A DNA stretch of 64,000 nt from the NCBI GenBank assembly GCA_003184365.1, contig NKYR01000050.1, positions 186,001 through 250,000 on the forward strand, given 5' to 3'. The stretch is from Evernia prunastri (taxonomy: Eukaryota; Ascomycota; Lecanoromycetes; Lecanorales; Parmeliaceae). Position 1 is the stretch's first letter. Each line of letters starts with the position of its first letter. The position numbers and the translations under genes are program-made. Below are positions 47,501 to 59,290 of this stretch, in pieces. Below the pieces are notes generated by a model, which saw nothing but the letters and a program-made list of their open reading frames with translations, was not told the DNA's origin and did not search any database.

Positions 47501-49685
47501 AACATCATGAGGAAAAAGCAAGCATTCACTAGCCAAATCTGCCACTGACTTGACTCTTTAATGAAGGTTTCACTCACCAGACAATGACCAAGGGGCACCG
47601 AGTGTTCGGAGATGTTGGTCAGCTAAGCCTAATGATCTCTGGAAAGTTGGGTACTTTTCGATGAGTTCGCGGCCCATGGCATGCCACTGGGCCCCTTGTC
47701 CAGTGAATACGAACCCGATACCCTTCGCTTTAGGCGATCTAGTGAACCTGACGCTGTCGCTTTTTACAGCCTCCGCGAGCTGTGACAATGATGTGGCGGA
47801 AAATGCCGCTTTCCACGGCCAAACGGAACGATGCTCACTCAGTGTGAACGCAAGGTCACCTAAGACCTCGCTGGGATGTTCAGCCCGGCTTTTGTCAAGG
47901 TACTCACCAAGAGCCTTTGCTTGTCGCTTCCCTGATAGCTCACTGAAGGCGGACAGAACAAAAACTCGACTTTCTTTCTCAAGTCCTTGCTTGGTGTCTC
48001 CGTTGGTCAATCCATTTACCTCGGCCAGTTGTCGCGTCGGCTTTCTGTATTTTCCGGTCAAGCCTCGCGATGCCATATACCCGCGCGCATCATCTATTAT
48101 CACATGAGCATTGCTACCACCAAAACCAAAATTATTCACAGAAGCACGGTGCACTTTCTCCGTAGGCCAGACTCCAAGGCAAGTAGGAACCTAATCAGTC
48201 AGTATAGACGATTTAGGATGAGCATGCAGACTCTGACCTTTAGCCTCAGCTCGTCCATAGGAATTCGATCACTGGGGTCCTGGAAATCGAAGTTCGGTAG
48301 TATAAGATTATTTTCGAGCATGAGTACTGTCTTCACCACACCAGCCACGCCACTTGCACCCTCCAAGTGGCCGATGTTAGACTTGACCGATCCCACATGC
48401 AAGGGTTGGTCGACGGGTCTTTGCCGTGAGAAGACTTTCGACAAGGAAGCCGCCTCAACCGGATCGCCGGCAGGCGTACCAGTTCCATGAGCTTCGACAA
48501 AACTTGTCTGAGCAGGATCGAGACCGGCTGCTCTGTAAGTACGCTCTATAAGCTCAATCTGAGCATCACCGCTCGGTAAGCTAATACCAACGGTTCGCCC
48601 GTCCTGATTAGCGCCGGTATTACGAATTACGGCTCGCACAACATCACCATCCCTATAAGCATCTTTAAAAGGTTTGAGGATAAGACAGCATGCCCCTTCC
48701 CCACGACCAAATCCATTCGCTCTTTGGTCGTAGGTATAACAGCGGCCGTCAGGGGAGAGGAACCTGAAATATTAGCGCTGCAGTGTTGTAGCCAGACCTC
48801 TAGATGTAAAGGTACCTTAACATGCTCAGGGAAACCATAGGTTCGTGGCTCAAGATGAGATTAGAACCTCCCACGATCGCCATACTAGCTTCCCCAAGTC
48901 GTAGAGCATTGCAAGCGAGGTGCAAAGCATTGAGGCTGGAGCTGCAAGCTGCTCTGTATTTAGACACGAAAGGCAGATAATAGAGTTTATTACAATACCT
49001 GTATCGACGGTAACACTAGGCCCTTTGAAATCATAGAAATATGAAATCCGGTCAGATAGCATGGTCTGTCCAATACCCGTAGCTTGAAACAATTCGGTAC
49101 TTTCAAGGTCACGCTGAAGGAGGTCCGCGTAATCCCTGCAGGAGGAACCGACAAAAACGGCCGTTTCACTTCCACTAGCTTTATTCAGAGCGATACCAGC
49201 TATACAATGTCAGCGTTGTTCTCTTACATGCAGAAAGCTTTTACCGTTCTCCAAGGCCTCGTAAGAAAGCTCCAGTAGGATGCGCTGTTGAGGATCCATT
49301 GCCTAACGGGACGTTAACACTTCGCTTCCGGTACAGTGATCTGCAGAGAGAGACCCTGGATTCCACGGCAGTCAAATTGAAAAAGGCTGCGTCGAACGCG
49401 CCTGGGTCATCATGGAGGAAATGGCCTCCTCGGACGTTTGACTATGCCATGTGTTAATAAGGATCGGACACCTTCATCGCAGCGCAAGCTGATTCGACAT
49501 ACAGTACCATTACGACCTGGGTCTGGATGAAAGAAAGCGCTATTGTCCAATCTTTGGTTTGGGATCGGTTGCCAAACGTCATGCTGCTCAGCGCATACGT
49601 GCCATAGTCCCTCGGGGTTTGCTGCAGCCCCAGGCAGTCGACAGCTCAAACCTACGATGGCAATAGACATCGATTCATCCTGCAT
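41505..49685 (-). CDS. Highly reducing type I polyketide synthase (KS-AT-DH-cMeT-ER-KR-ACP)
   Basis: Ten exons fit: 49503-49685, 49356-49441, 49245-49302, 48999-49199, 48816-48948, 48238-48763, 47578-48190, 44512-47484, 42401-44457, 41505-42347. All phases agree except exon 2, which is one base short within an A run (49381-49384 on the plus strand); with that base the protein would have 2,557 residues. Active sites on that numbering: KS Cys178 (DTACSSS), His313 (EAHGTGTP) and His353 (KSNIGH); AT Ser647 (GHSSGE); DH His977 and Asp1175; methyltransferase SAM loop at about 1459-1468 (ILEIGAGTGG); ER at 1983-1991 (HAGSGGLGQ); KR at 2191-2197 with Tyr2333; ACP Ser2503 (HGMDSLVAVE). All domains look catalytically equipped. 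There is no thioesterase, so release needs a separate enzyme or acceptor. It builds a reduced, C-methylated chain. Confidence 0.93.
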
Positions 49686-50935
49686 CTTGTTTGAAACGGC
49701 TTTCAACGGGACTGTCTATGTAAAGCAAGTCCAGAGCAGTATGCAGAAAGCCTTGGAGGATGTGAGTGGTTGCAGGGAGTAGGTGAACTCCAGAGCGGTA
49801 TGCAGATGGCCTTGGAGGATGTGAGTGGTTGCAGGGAGTAAGTGAACAAAGATAAAAGTTGTCACTGGGATTTTCGGGGGATGAGCAACCTTACGGCTAC
49901 CTGATACGAGGCTGCAATTGGTTGTTCATCAGTGATTGCCTGGATCGCTACTACCTTACATACAATGCATGGTGCACGCATCAAATAATTCCCTTGTCGC
50001 GTGGATCTGCAAGAAGGAGCCAACTTTTCCCCCGATAACTTAGGCAAACATGCGCTGCAGCCGGCAATACTCTACTATGTCAGCTGCCTGCATTTTTAGG
50101 GTACATTGGAACATGGTACTTGGGCTGACAGGATACTTTTGGATATTTGGACCGTCAGACAAGGATAGGTAGCTACTCTTTGTCGTTGTAGCAGGCAAAT
50201 TGTCATCAGCATTCGGTCATGTGCTTTTCAGCCTCAAGGGACGTCGTTCTCGTACAGCGTAGCAGGGTATACTCGCGGCAACATTAGCTAGGTGGTCTCG
50301 GACACAATCACACTGGAGATAGGTATCGTTGAGGCTATAGAATGCAAGTCAATTAGCAGAAGTAGTAAGTACAATGTAACGGGTAATTTAATGCAGGGCA
50401 ACGCATTTTGTATCGCCATCCCTTTCCAACTTCTCGGGCGCCCCGTGAATAGGTAATCTTACTACCTAGTACTGAAAAAAGTACAGGTTGGGGGAGACAT
50501 GAGTCGCAAGTTAATTGTTATCTCATTCATCGGACAAGTACTTTATTCTGAGCGAACTTTCCCAGCCGATAATAAGTAAGGGCAGTACTTTACCTATGGT
50601 GGTGAGTACTTTATGCGTACCTAGGTAATCCCAAGACGCTAAGGCGGGTCAGCCGGTAACTAGAGTAAGGTACTCCATTGGTGCTAGTAAGTCAACGAGC
50701 CCTTTTCGTTTGCTGCTGCTAGGTAGTGTGCTTATCTTACGTGCATGATCCCACAAACGTACATTCTCAAGTGAATGGGTGTATGTGGAGCGGTCACCAA
50801 CAGCAATCCTCGGCCTGATCCCCACCCCCTTGCGCTCCGACAGCTTGGACCCTACAGAAAGTCGCAACGAGTCCGCCGTCGCTTTCCATGTTTTTAAATT
50901 CCCCATAACACACCACTAGCGGTTCCGCACTTTTG
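49686..50935. promoter_or_regulatory. Bidirectional PKS/MFS promoter region
   Basis: This 1.25 kb region lies between the divergent PKS and MFS-exporter starts. Close to the PKS is a 59-bp tandem duplication (49731-49848). Three AGTACTTTA words occur at 50536-50545, 50583-50592 and 50604-50613, near an ACCTAGGTA word. No gene is supported inside it. Confidence 0.55.
49731..49848. repeat. 59-bp tandem duplication upstream of the PKS
   Basis: Two adjacent copies start CCAGAGC at 49731 and 49790 and share GGAGGATGTGAGTGGTTGCA followed by GGGAGTA, with only a few substitutions. The first copy ends about 45 bases upstream of the PKS start codon, so the duplication lies in its leader or core promoter. 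Confidence 0.85.
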
Positions 50936-53089
50936 ATGGCTGATCACGCATCAACGCCTGGCTATGACCATGTTCAAGCTGACGAACAAGCCAATGAGCC
51001 GACGCCCAAAGCAATAGAAGATGAGAAAGGCTCTCCGACTTCGACGGAGCATATCAACATCTCCTCAGATATGCAAGAGGATCCAGAGCAGCAGCGAGCG
51101 ATTGTTTACCTTCACGGCTGGAGACTTCATGTCCTGACTGTAGCGTGCGAAAATTTTCACCATCATATGAATTCAACAAGAGACATTACTGATATTTCGC
51201 CAGATTATGTCTCAGTCTCTTTCTCTCGACGATGGAGACCACAATCGTCAGCACTGCACTCGTAGCCATAACCAACGCCTTGAATGGCTTCGTGAAGAGC
51301 AATTGGATTGTTACATCATATCTCCTCACGTACGCTGGTAAGCAAGATCCCAAATATAGAATATGCGAGTCCGTTGAATGAGTGATAGGCTTCCTCATAA
51401 TTTTATCGAGGTTTAGCGACGTCTTCGGCCGCAAGCCTCTGTTTTTACTGACAGTCTTTCTGTTTACCGTTTTCTCGGCGGCATGTGGAGCAGCACAGAC
51501 TTTTACACAACTGTAGGTTAAAGGTCAAACGTATGTTGCGAGATTGAATGCTGACTTGGGAGTAGCGTAATTCTTCGTGCGTTCCAAGGTATCGGAGGCG
51601 GAGGGATTTATACGCTCGTCTTCGTGATCAGCCTCCAGATGGTCCCTAAAGAACGATTGGCGGCGTATTCGGGTATCCTTTCGTCGGCCTACGCTTTCTC
51701 GGCTACATTAGGTCCGGTCCTTGGTGGACTGATCAGCGGCAATACAACCTGGAGATGGGTGTTCTTCTTGAAGTGAGCTGCCTGACATCTTCCAACTACG
51801 CGTTGTCTGTCGAGGCTTGCTAACCAAGGCCTTTATTAGTGTCCCGCCTGGGTTCATTTCACTTGTAATGATCTTTCTGGCCATGCCCGTCGGGTTTCCC
51901 TACCGATCTGAGAAATCGGACAAAATTTTACAGTCTTTCAATATGGCAGGAGTTCGGAGCATTGACTTTCTCGGGGCATTCTTGGTTCTAGCAGCTTCCA
52001 TACTATTTGTGTCTGCGCTGGAAGAGGGGGGCACTGAGTATCCATGGAAATCTGCAACCGTATTGACTTTGCTTTGTCTGTCGGTAGTCCTGTGGGGTCT
52101 CTTCTTCCTCTGGCAGAAGGTGGCCAGCGGACGGGGAGATGCACACGCGATTCTCCCTTGGCGACTTCTCACAGATAGGTTCACCATGGGATTTTTGCTG
52201 TAAGTTTTACCTGTAATCATCCGAGCTAGTGATCATATCTTGATGTTTCACCTCCTGTTTTCAACACACATATGCGAGCATGAGCTAAATCAGCTATAGT
52301 AATGCTTTATTCGGGGGCGCCATCTTCATTCCCGCGGTAGTGCTCATTCCTCAAAGATTCCAAGTGGTCAATGATCTATCCGCATTCAACGCCGGCTGGC
52401 GATTACTGGCGCTGATGCTTTGCTCGCCTCTCGGCTCAGTTACATCAGGATATTTGGTCCAGAAGATCAAATTCCCTCCAGTTTATGTCTTTCTTGTCGC
52501 GGCAATACTGCAAACGATCGGCTTGGCCCTGATGGGAACACTAGACGTCTCAGATCCTGACGTACCATCCGCACAGTATGCATACCAGGTCATCCTGGGT
52601 CTCGGCATCGGATTAACATTGAGCTCGTTGATCATTGCTGCCCCGACTGTTATCAAAGAGAGGGATACTGGTATGTCATACCTCGTACCCATTTTTCTAA
52701 ACTTGCTGTCATTTTTGTTCTTCGTTTCTTGGTCTCCGCTCTCGAATTCGGTTCATGAACGCTGACTGGGTGTTCTTGCAGCCGTCTTCATCGGCGCATT
52801 GACCCAGGCCCGCATCCTAGGCGGGAGCATAGGTCTGGCAGCCTGCACCAATGTGCTGAACGACAAAGTCAAGTCCAAGTCGAAGCACTTCCTATCCCCT
52901 CAACAGCTCAGCGGAGTGCTGCAATCCGCGGAGACCATTAACACGCTGTCTCCGGACCTGCAACGGATCGTCCGCCGCGTCTTCGCGAGCGGCTACAACG
53001 AGGAAATGCAGGTCCTGACGGCTTTTGGCGGCGCGTGCGTGCTGGCAACTTTGCTGATGTGGGAGAAGAAGCCGAGGCGCATGGAATGA
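50936..53089 (+). CDS. MFS drug:H+ antiporter-type exporter (14-helix, DHA2-like)
   Basis: Seven exons (50936-51144, 51204-51337, 51389-51512, 51566-51772, 51840-52199, 52300-52670, 52782-53089) give 570 residues. After a 60-residue hydrophilic N-terminus the first helix (LHVLTVALCLSLFLSTME) is followed by TTIVSTALVAI, the DHA2 signature region; SRFSDVFGRKP is the loop 2-3 motif A; LRAFQGIGGGGIYTL is motif B; and YSGILSSAYAFSATLGPVLG is motif C, the antiporter motif. About fourteen helices can be drawn. Such pumps export toxic small molecules and often sit beside biosynthetic genes as self-protection. It shares a 1.25 kb divergent promoter with the PKS, which supports co-regulation. I cannot infer the substrate. 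Confidence 0.92.
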
Positions 53090-53882
53090 TAGGGGACAAG
53101 ACGTTGGCTTGGGAGCTGCTGATGCCTCCATTTTGGCACGGACGTGGGCGTTACGATGGCTGATAGAAGCTAGTGTTGCAGATGGCTAGATCCTTGCATC
53201 TTTGTTCTATATCCTACCTATGCCATGTATATATCCTTCCGCGTCATTCTTAGATGTCTTTATTGGTTCTGAGGTCTTGCAAATTTAGGTAATTGTCCGG
53301 CTTGATTGGAGCGGAAAGATCTTCGGAAGAAGCACCCCCTTCCTCCTCATCTAAGCCGTTGAGGGTGATACGTAAATTAGGTCGGTTCATGGGCCCGACT
53401 TCCGAATATAATCTCTGTACGGAGTAAACCCTGGAACGTTGCCCGCCTGCGTGCATTTACCTTATGCTCTTTATGATCTTCGAAGATAGATAAGCTATTC
53501 TAATTTTAAAAATCGTCTAAGTCAATGTATGTATGTGAGTGTCTTGGTAAATGCAGAAGAGGCTTAAGAGCTATCTAAGCGTAGACTGGTGTGCGGGGGT
53601 AATCTTTAGTCACGCCTTACCCCGGGACAATCCGGATAGCGCACCCCCCAGGGTAGAGTGTGACTTACTACCGTACATGGTGATACCTTAGACTCCGGGA
53701 GAACCTACTCACGACGACTTCCCGAACATTATTGTAGCCTAATATAATAGCCCACCTAAGAGGAGATGCTCAGTTTGCCACAACCCCATACCGACTCCAT
53801 GCTCTGCTGAAGTCAGCCCAATGCAGATCCAATGGGTCGCAAGAATCGGCCTTGATGTGGAAAAACGTTGTACGTCGAATCA
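53090..53882. other. Right boundary spacer of the accessory region
   Basis: About 790 bases between the MFS exporter and VPS18. It contains the second copy of the short dispersed repeat (53536-53590). The 250 bases before VPS18 should be its promoter; an extra upstream exon of VPS18 cannot be excluded. Confidence 0.45.
53536..53590. repeat. Dispersed repeat, right copy
   Basis: It matches 38685-38739 in the same orientation over about 50 bases, at roughly 75-80 percent by eye. The two copies bracket the membrane-protein, PKS and MFS-exporter genes. Confidence 0.55.
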
Positions 53883-56879
53883 ATGACTAACATGCAGGAG
53901 CTAGACGATGCGTCTCTGCCCATTTTCAAGGTCGAAAGGGTACAGCTCCAATTCTCCATCTCTTCAGACTTTGTCGCTGCCCAGGTAGCCAACAATGTCC
54001 TCGTTCTGGCCCTTTCAACAGGGCGTATTCTACGGATTGATCTCGACAGTCCCTCGGACATTGATGGTGGGCGCCTTGAGTTCTCTACAAGTGCGCCGGT
54101 CTGACTAAATGTGCAACATATAGATATCGACCTACCCAGGAAGACCTCAGAGATTGGCCTTATTCGGCGCATGTTCCTCGACCCCTCCGCCTCCCACCTC
54201 ATCATCACTACAACATTGGGAGAGAATTACTACCTACATACACAGTCAAGGCAACCCAAGCCGCTCGCGCGCTTGAAGGGTGTCGGCATTGAGAGCATCG
54301 CGTGGAACCCTTCCATCCCTACTGCCTCTACGCGAGAGATCCTCATTGGAGCTGTAGATGGTAACGTCTACGAAGATTACATTGAACCAGCCAGCGAGTT
54401 CTACCGCAATCAAGAGAAATATTTGAAGGCGGTCTACAAAGCGCAGGATGGACCAGTGGCAGGGTTATGGGTAGACCTTATACCTGGCAGGCTAGATACT
54501 CGCCGAGTGATATTAGCAACGCCGAACAAGCTGTTGCATTTTGTGGGAAGGATAGGTCGACCAGGACAAGAAGGTTCAGGATCAATCTTCACTAAAATGT
54601 TCGAGACTGAAGCTCCAACGCTCCGTGAGGTGACTCCCGGTGCTAAGCCTTCGCCGTCAGCGCTGGCTGTTTCTCCGGACTCGCCGGAGTCCCAAACCGG
54701 CGAGAGCGATGAGCTTGAGCGCGCATACGCCTGGCTTTCAGCACAAGGTATCCTCCATGGCAAGCTGCAGACGAATACGAAGTCAGCTAGCTTGGGCAGC
54801 ACCGTATTCAACAATTCCAAGCTGATCTCAAGGTCCCAAATCCCAGCTTCGCAGAGTGCCAGTGGCCGGAAAAAGCCGACGCAAGAGCCCATAGCAGGTG
54901 TCGCACTTTCACAATGGCATGTACTCTGCTTGGTTGAAGGTGGAATTGTAGCATTGCATAGACTTGACGAGCATGTCGTATATGATCAAGTCGTCCTCGA
55001 GTCAGGTGAGAGCGCGCTTTGCCTCTTGGCCGATCAGAAAAAGAATACCTACTGGCTCTTCACGACTCAGGATATCTTTGAGATTGTCGTGACAGACGAG
55101 GACCGAGATGTATGGAAAATAATGCTCGAGTCGCAGCAATTCAGTCTTGCATCTCAGTATGCAAAGACACCGTCGCAGAAAGATGCAGTAGCGATGGCCT
55201 GTGGGGATCATCTGATCAGCAAAGGCCAATATCTCGAGGCCGCCACTGTCTATGGGAAGAGCAGCAGGCCGTTCGAGCAGGTGGCTCTCACGTTTATTGA
55301 TCATAGCGAACATGATGCACTACGACGATATTTGTTGACAAAGGTAGCAACGTACAAGAAGTCATCGATCATGCAGAGAATGATGATTGCTAGCTGGCTT
55401 GTTGAGATCTTTATGTCAAAGTTGAACTCGCTTGATGATACGATCACGACCAAGGCACAGTTGACAGAGAGTACTACTACCGCAGATACGAAGGACGATC
55501 TTGCCACCCTTCGAAAGGAGTTCGAAGAATTCGTGAATAGATACAAAGGCGATCTTGATCGAAAAACTACCTACGAAATCATCAGCAGTCATGCACGAGA
55601 ACAAGAATTGTTGTCGTATGCAACTGCGATCGATGACTTCAATTACATACTGTCGTACTGGGTACAACGAGAAAGATGGCAGGAGTCGTTGGACGTTCTC
55701 AAGAAGCAAACCGACCCTTCCATCTTTTACAGGTATGGGAGCGTGCTCATGGTCCACGCCGCAACTGAGCTCGTCGACATCCTCATGCGTCACCCTGATC
55801 TCGATCCACTCAAGCTCATCCCTGCCCTTTTGAATTACAATCGAGCGAATTCTCATACCCCACTCGCCCAAAATCAAGCTGTGCGGTATCTTCTCTTCTG
55901 TATCAACTCGCTACATACTACTGTCCCCGCGATTCATAATACCCTCATCTCAATATATGCTTCGCACCCTTCACCCTCTGAGAACGCTCTCCTCTCCTAC
56001 CTTTCTACGAACTCATTGTCCAACCCTCCACCCTACGACACGGACTTCGCCTTCCGACTTTGCATACAAAATTCTCGCGTCCAGTCCGCCGTCCATATTT
56101 ACACTTCCATGGGCTCCTATGCCTCAGCAGTCGATCTGGCTCTCAAACATGACGAGATAGATCTTGCTTCTCTCGTTGCTGACCGACCCGGCTCCACTGA
56201 CTCTGCCTTGCGCAAGAGGCTCTGGCTGGCCGTTGCAAAGAAAGTCATAAGCCAACAGGGAACAGGCAGCATCAAAACTGCCATCGACTTCCTCAAACGG
56301 TGCGACTTATTACGAATAGAAGATCTCATTCCTTTCTTCCCTGACTTCGTAGTCATTGATGATTTCAAAGATGAGATCTGTGCAGCACTAGAATCGTATT
56401 CACGCTCGATAGCATCACTGGAGTCAGAAATGGACGCCTCGGCTGCCACAGCCGAGTCTATCAAGACCGATATCAAGCAGCTTGATAGGCGCTATGCCAT
56501 TGTAGAGCCAGGTGAAAGGTGCCGGGTATGTGAATTGCCGCTGCTCAGTAGGCAGTTCTTCGTCTTCCCAAGTTGTCAGCATGGATTCCATAGTGACTGT
56601 CTGGGGAAGAAAGTGCTGGATGGAAGTGGATTGACTGTGAGGGGCAGAATACGTGAATTGCAAGCTCAAATTGGGCGAGGGGGAAGGCGAGAGAAGGAGG
56701 GGAGAGAATTGGATGCTTTGGTTGCTGGCCAATGGTAAGTGTCCTTGATCTGTGCATGGTCACTCTTCTTCTTCTGACATATCATAATGAATAGTATTCT
56801 TTGTGGCGATCTCGCCATCAAGGCGATCGAGGAACCGTTCACGTCTGATGCGGACGACGGTAATGAATGGGCCATATAG
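53883..56879 (+). CDS. VPS18: Vacuolar sorting protein Vps18 (HOPS/CORVET subunit)
   Basis: Three exons (53883-54066, 54124-56734, 56795-56879) give 959 residues. The N-terminus (LPIFKVERVQLQFS, ANNVLVLALSTGRILRIDLD) and the following beta-rich half match the Pep3/Vps18 propeller; the middle is alpha-helical with clathrin-repeat character (ATVYGKSSRPFEQVAL, NYILSYWVQRERW). The C-terminal RING-like zinc finger reads CRVCELPLLSRQFFVFPSC, then HGFHSDCL, and its last cysteines (QCILCGD) are supplied by the small third exon. Vps18 is a core subunit of the HOPS and CORVET tethers acting in fusion at the vacuole and endosomes. It marks the right housekeeping border of the accessory region. Confidence 0.92.
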
Positions 56880-56920
56880 CCGTATTAGTGACATTTCGTT
56901 GCAAATGAAGGGTTGCTCGC

Positions 56921-57575
56921 AGTGATGTCGATTGACATAGTGAAGTACTTCGCTTCACAACCCCAAGGGTGAATTCTTGGGGCTTCTCACAAAGTTGCAA
57001 ATATTCCCTAGGCATCCTAAGGTATTTAAACCGCCAAATTTCCCAGCCTCTTTCTCTCTTACATACACCCACACACAGAGTGTAGCTCCTATACCTGTTC
57101 ACATCTCTTATACATGATGTCGGTCAAGACAGTGAAGACCGTGTTCGCTTCACACAGTCGAGGGTGAATCCTTGAGGATTCATTGTTCGCATTCACAACG
57201 TTGCAAATATTCCCTCAGGAAGTATTTAAACCCCCAAATTTCTCGGCCTCTTTCTTTCTTACATACACACACACACACACACAGAGTGTATCTCCTATGC
57301 ACGTTCGCATCTCTTACAAATGATGTAAGATCAAGATTATGAAGACCGACTTCCCTTCACACTCTCGAAGGTGAACCCTGGAGGATTCACTCTCCACATT
57401 CACAAAGTTTTGAGGATTCTCTTAGGCATCCTAAAGTATTTAAAACCCCAGCTTTCTCCAACCTCTTACTCTGTTACACACACCCACACCCACACACCCA
57501 CCCACACCCACACACCCACCCACACCCACCGTGCATCTCCTATACATGTTCGCTGTCTGCCTCTTGCAAATGACA
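56921..57575. repeat. Triplicated promoter-like tandem repeat, unit about 195-250 bp
   Basis: Three units begin with a GATGT word near 56924, 57117 and 57322. Each has TTCACA..CTCGAGGGTGAAT-like sequence, GTTGCAAATATTCCCT or a variant, a TATTTAAA box (57027, 57208 and 57437 approximately), a pyrimidine tract (CCTCTTTCTTTCTTACA) and a CA- or CCCACA-rich microsatellite. A partial fourth start is seen near 57575. Unit 3 is longer because its CCCACA array has expanded. Confidence 0.8.
57260..57290. repeat. CA dinucleotide microsatellite
   Basis: A run of ACACACAC lies inside the second promoter-like unit; a related ACACCCACACCC array occupies 57474-57530 in the third. Confidence 0.85.
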
Positions 57576-58786
57576 TACAAGTCTTCTTGACATCCATTAT
57601 CTTTTTACAAACGACCACTACAGCCTTTCTCAGACAGACAATTCTACAAATGTATACTCATTCTCCCCTTGCATCTTTTTGCATCTGCCATCTCGGTTTT
57701 CAGGCCAGGTTGAGACGATCGTGATCAAGAGGAAGAACTCTGCCTCGGTAGTTGTTCTATGGAGGGATATTCACATCCATCATCCCAGAGACAGCCCCAT
57801 TGGACCCAAGCTCACCAACGACATACACCCAATGTTCAGCTACGAGCTGGACGAAGTGTCCTTTGGGTGATTCGACCAAGGCAGGATGGGACGAGCCAAC
57901 AGTGGAACCATACGGGATTGGTCCACTCCACCGGAAAAGCCCATGCACATGGGGTTTCCGCGGTCTCCGAGTTCCGCCAACACAGCCTCGGTCGCGCTCG
58001 ACAAGGCCAGAGTCACTCTAAAGCGGCTGGCAAAGTCTTGTGGACAGCAAAGGGGAGTCATGGCCGGCGTTCCTCAATTCGAGATGAATGTAAGTTGTGA
58101 ATATCCGTTATCTTTGAAATGTATTGACAACCTATTCGATTAGGAGAAGGGGAAAATTATCGTTCATTCACTCGAGCGTTTCTGTCGTCTAGAATTGAAC
58201 ATGGGGGAAGATGATTGGCCAGTAAAATTGTGCACCATGAAAGTAAGTTTTTACGTATTGTGTTTACAACATATTCTTAATGGGTTGATAATGTATTAGA
58301 AATCGTTGAGCTCACGTGGTGCCGTTGTGAACCATGTGAAGACACACAAGATCAATGGAGAAGTATGTTATTTGCAATACATTTACGATGCATTTCTATT
58401 TCTTATAGGTCCCCAAGATTGCTCCCACCTCGAGCTGAAACATGTTGTCGGAATCATTATGCCGATCCCGCTCGCTTTGCAGGAATGGGAAGGATTTTGA
58501 GCCGGAGGGCTATCTGCATGGGTGGTCAGGATTAAGACTAGGACAGGGAGACACCCTGTGCGTTATCTTGAAAGAGTCTTGGGATACGCTGACTCTAGCA
58601 ATAGCCTGATGCCACCTGGTATCGAACACGCGGTTTGCAGAGCAACAACAGACCGTCCTGAGTTCAGAGGCCTCGCAATCATCATGGCCTCCGGGGCTCA
58701 AGAAACCTCTCTCCAGCATGAGGACACTCCATTCGATGTGGTATTCCACCTGTCCATCAACTTCAAGAGTTTCGAACCTACGGACG
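57576..58786. other. Region with decayed coding fragments
   Basis: Short frames switch strand and phase, and none is long enough to call. A fragment at 57730-58075 has IHPMFSYELDEVSFGD in one frame and GKAHAHGVSAVSEFRQHSLG in another; similar words occur at 63010-63170. This suggests a relic of the same unrecognised gene family. Introns with GTAAGT donors near 58089 and 58240 look genuine, so a small expressed gene is possible. Confidence 0.35.
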
Positions 58787-59290
58787 CCCAGATTTGATAC
58801 TCTTCGGATGTGGCTATTTATTGGCAAGGGGTTATGTCCAGCAACTCCATCAAGACGCGATGGAGAAAGGAGTGCAGGTGACTACTGGCAAGATCTTGCC
58901 AGCTTCGTCTTTTACAAAGGTATGGGCTTTGGACAAGAGCTTATTGTTGACCTTTCCTTGACTGACACAAGATAGGCTACGAGTATCTTACGGAAGAGGG
59001 AGATCAGCAGACTGTTATTAGGGAAGATATCGCGAAGAGGCGCGATCTGATTGTTCACTTTGTTCGAAATACAGTTGCCAGCATCCCAAAGCCTCCAAAA
59101 AGGGAGGAGATCAAAACACCTTGGCCCAGTCTTTCTGTACATCCCACTTGATAATTTCTGTAAATATATTATATTACTTCTACGCCCCACACGATGAACA
59201 CTTCACGAGATCCTCCGCAGGGATCGTCTTCAACCTTGGTGGGAATTCTCGTGTGCCGGTGACTCTCACAGAACTGAGCCAAGCTCACCT

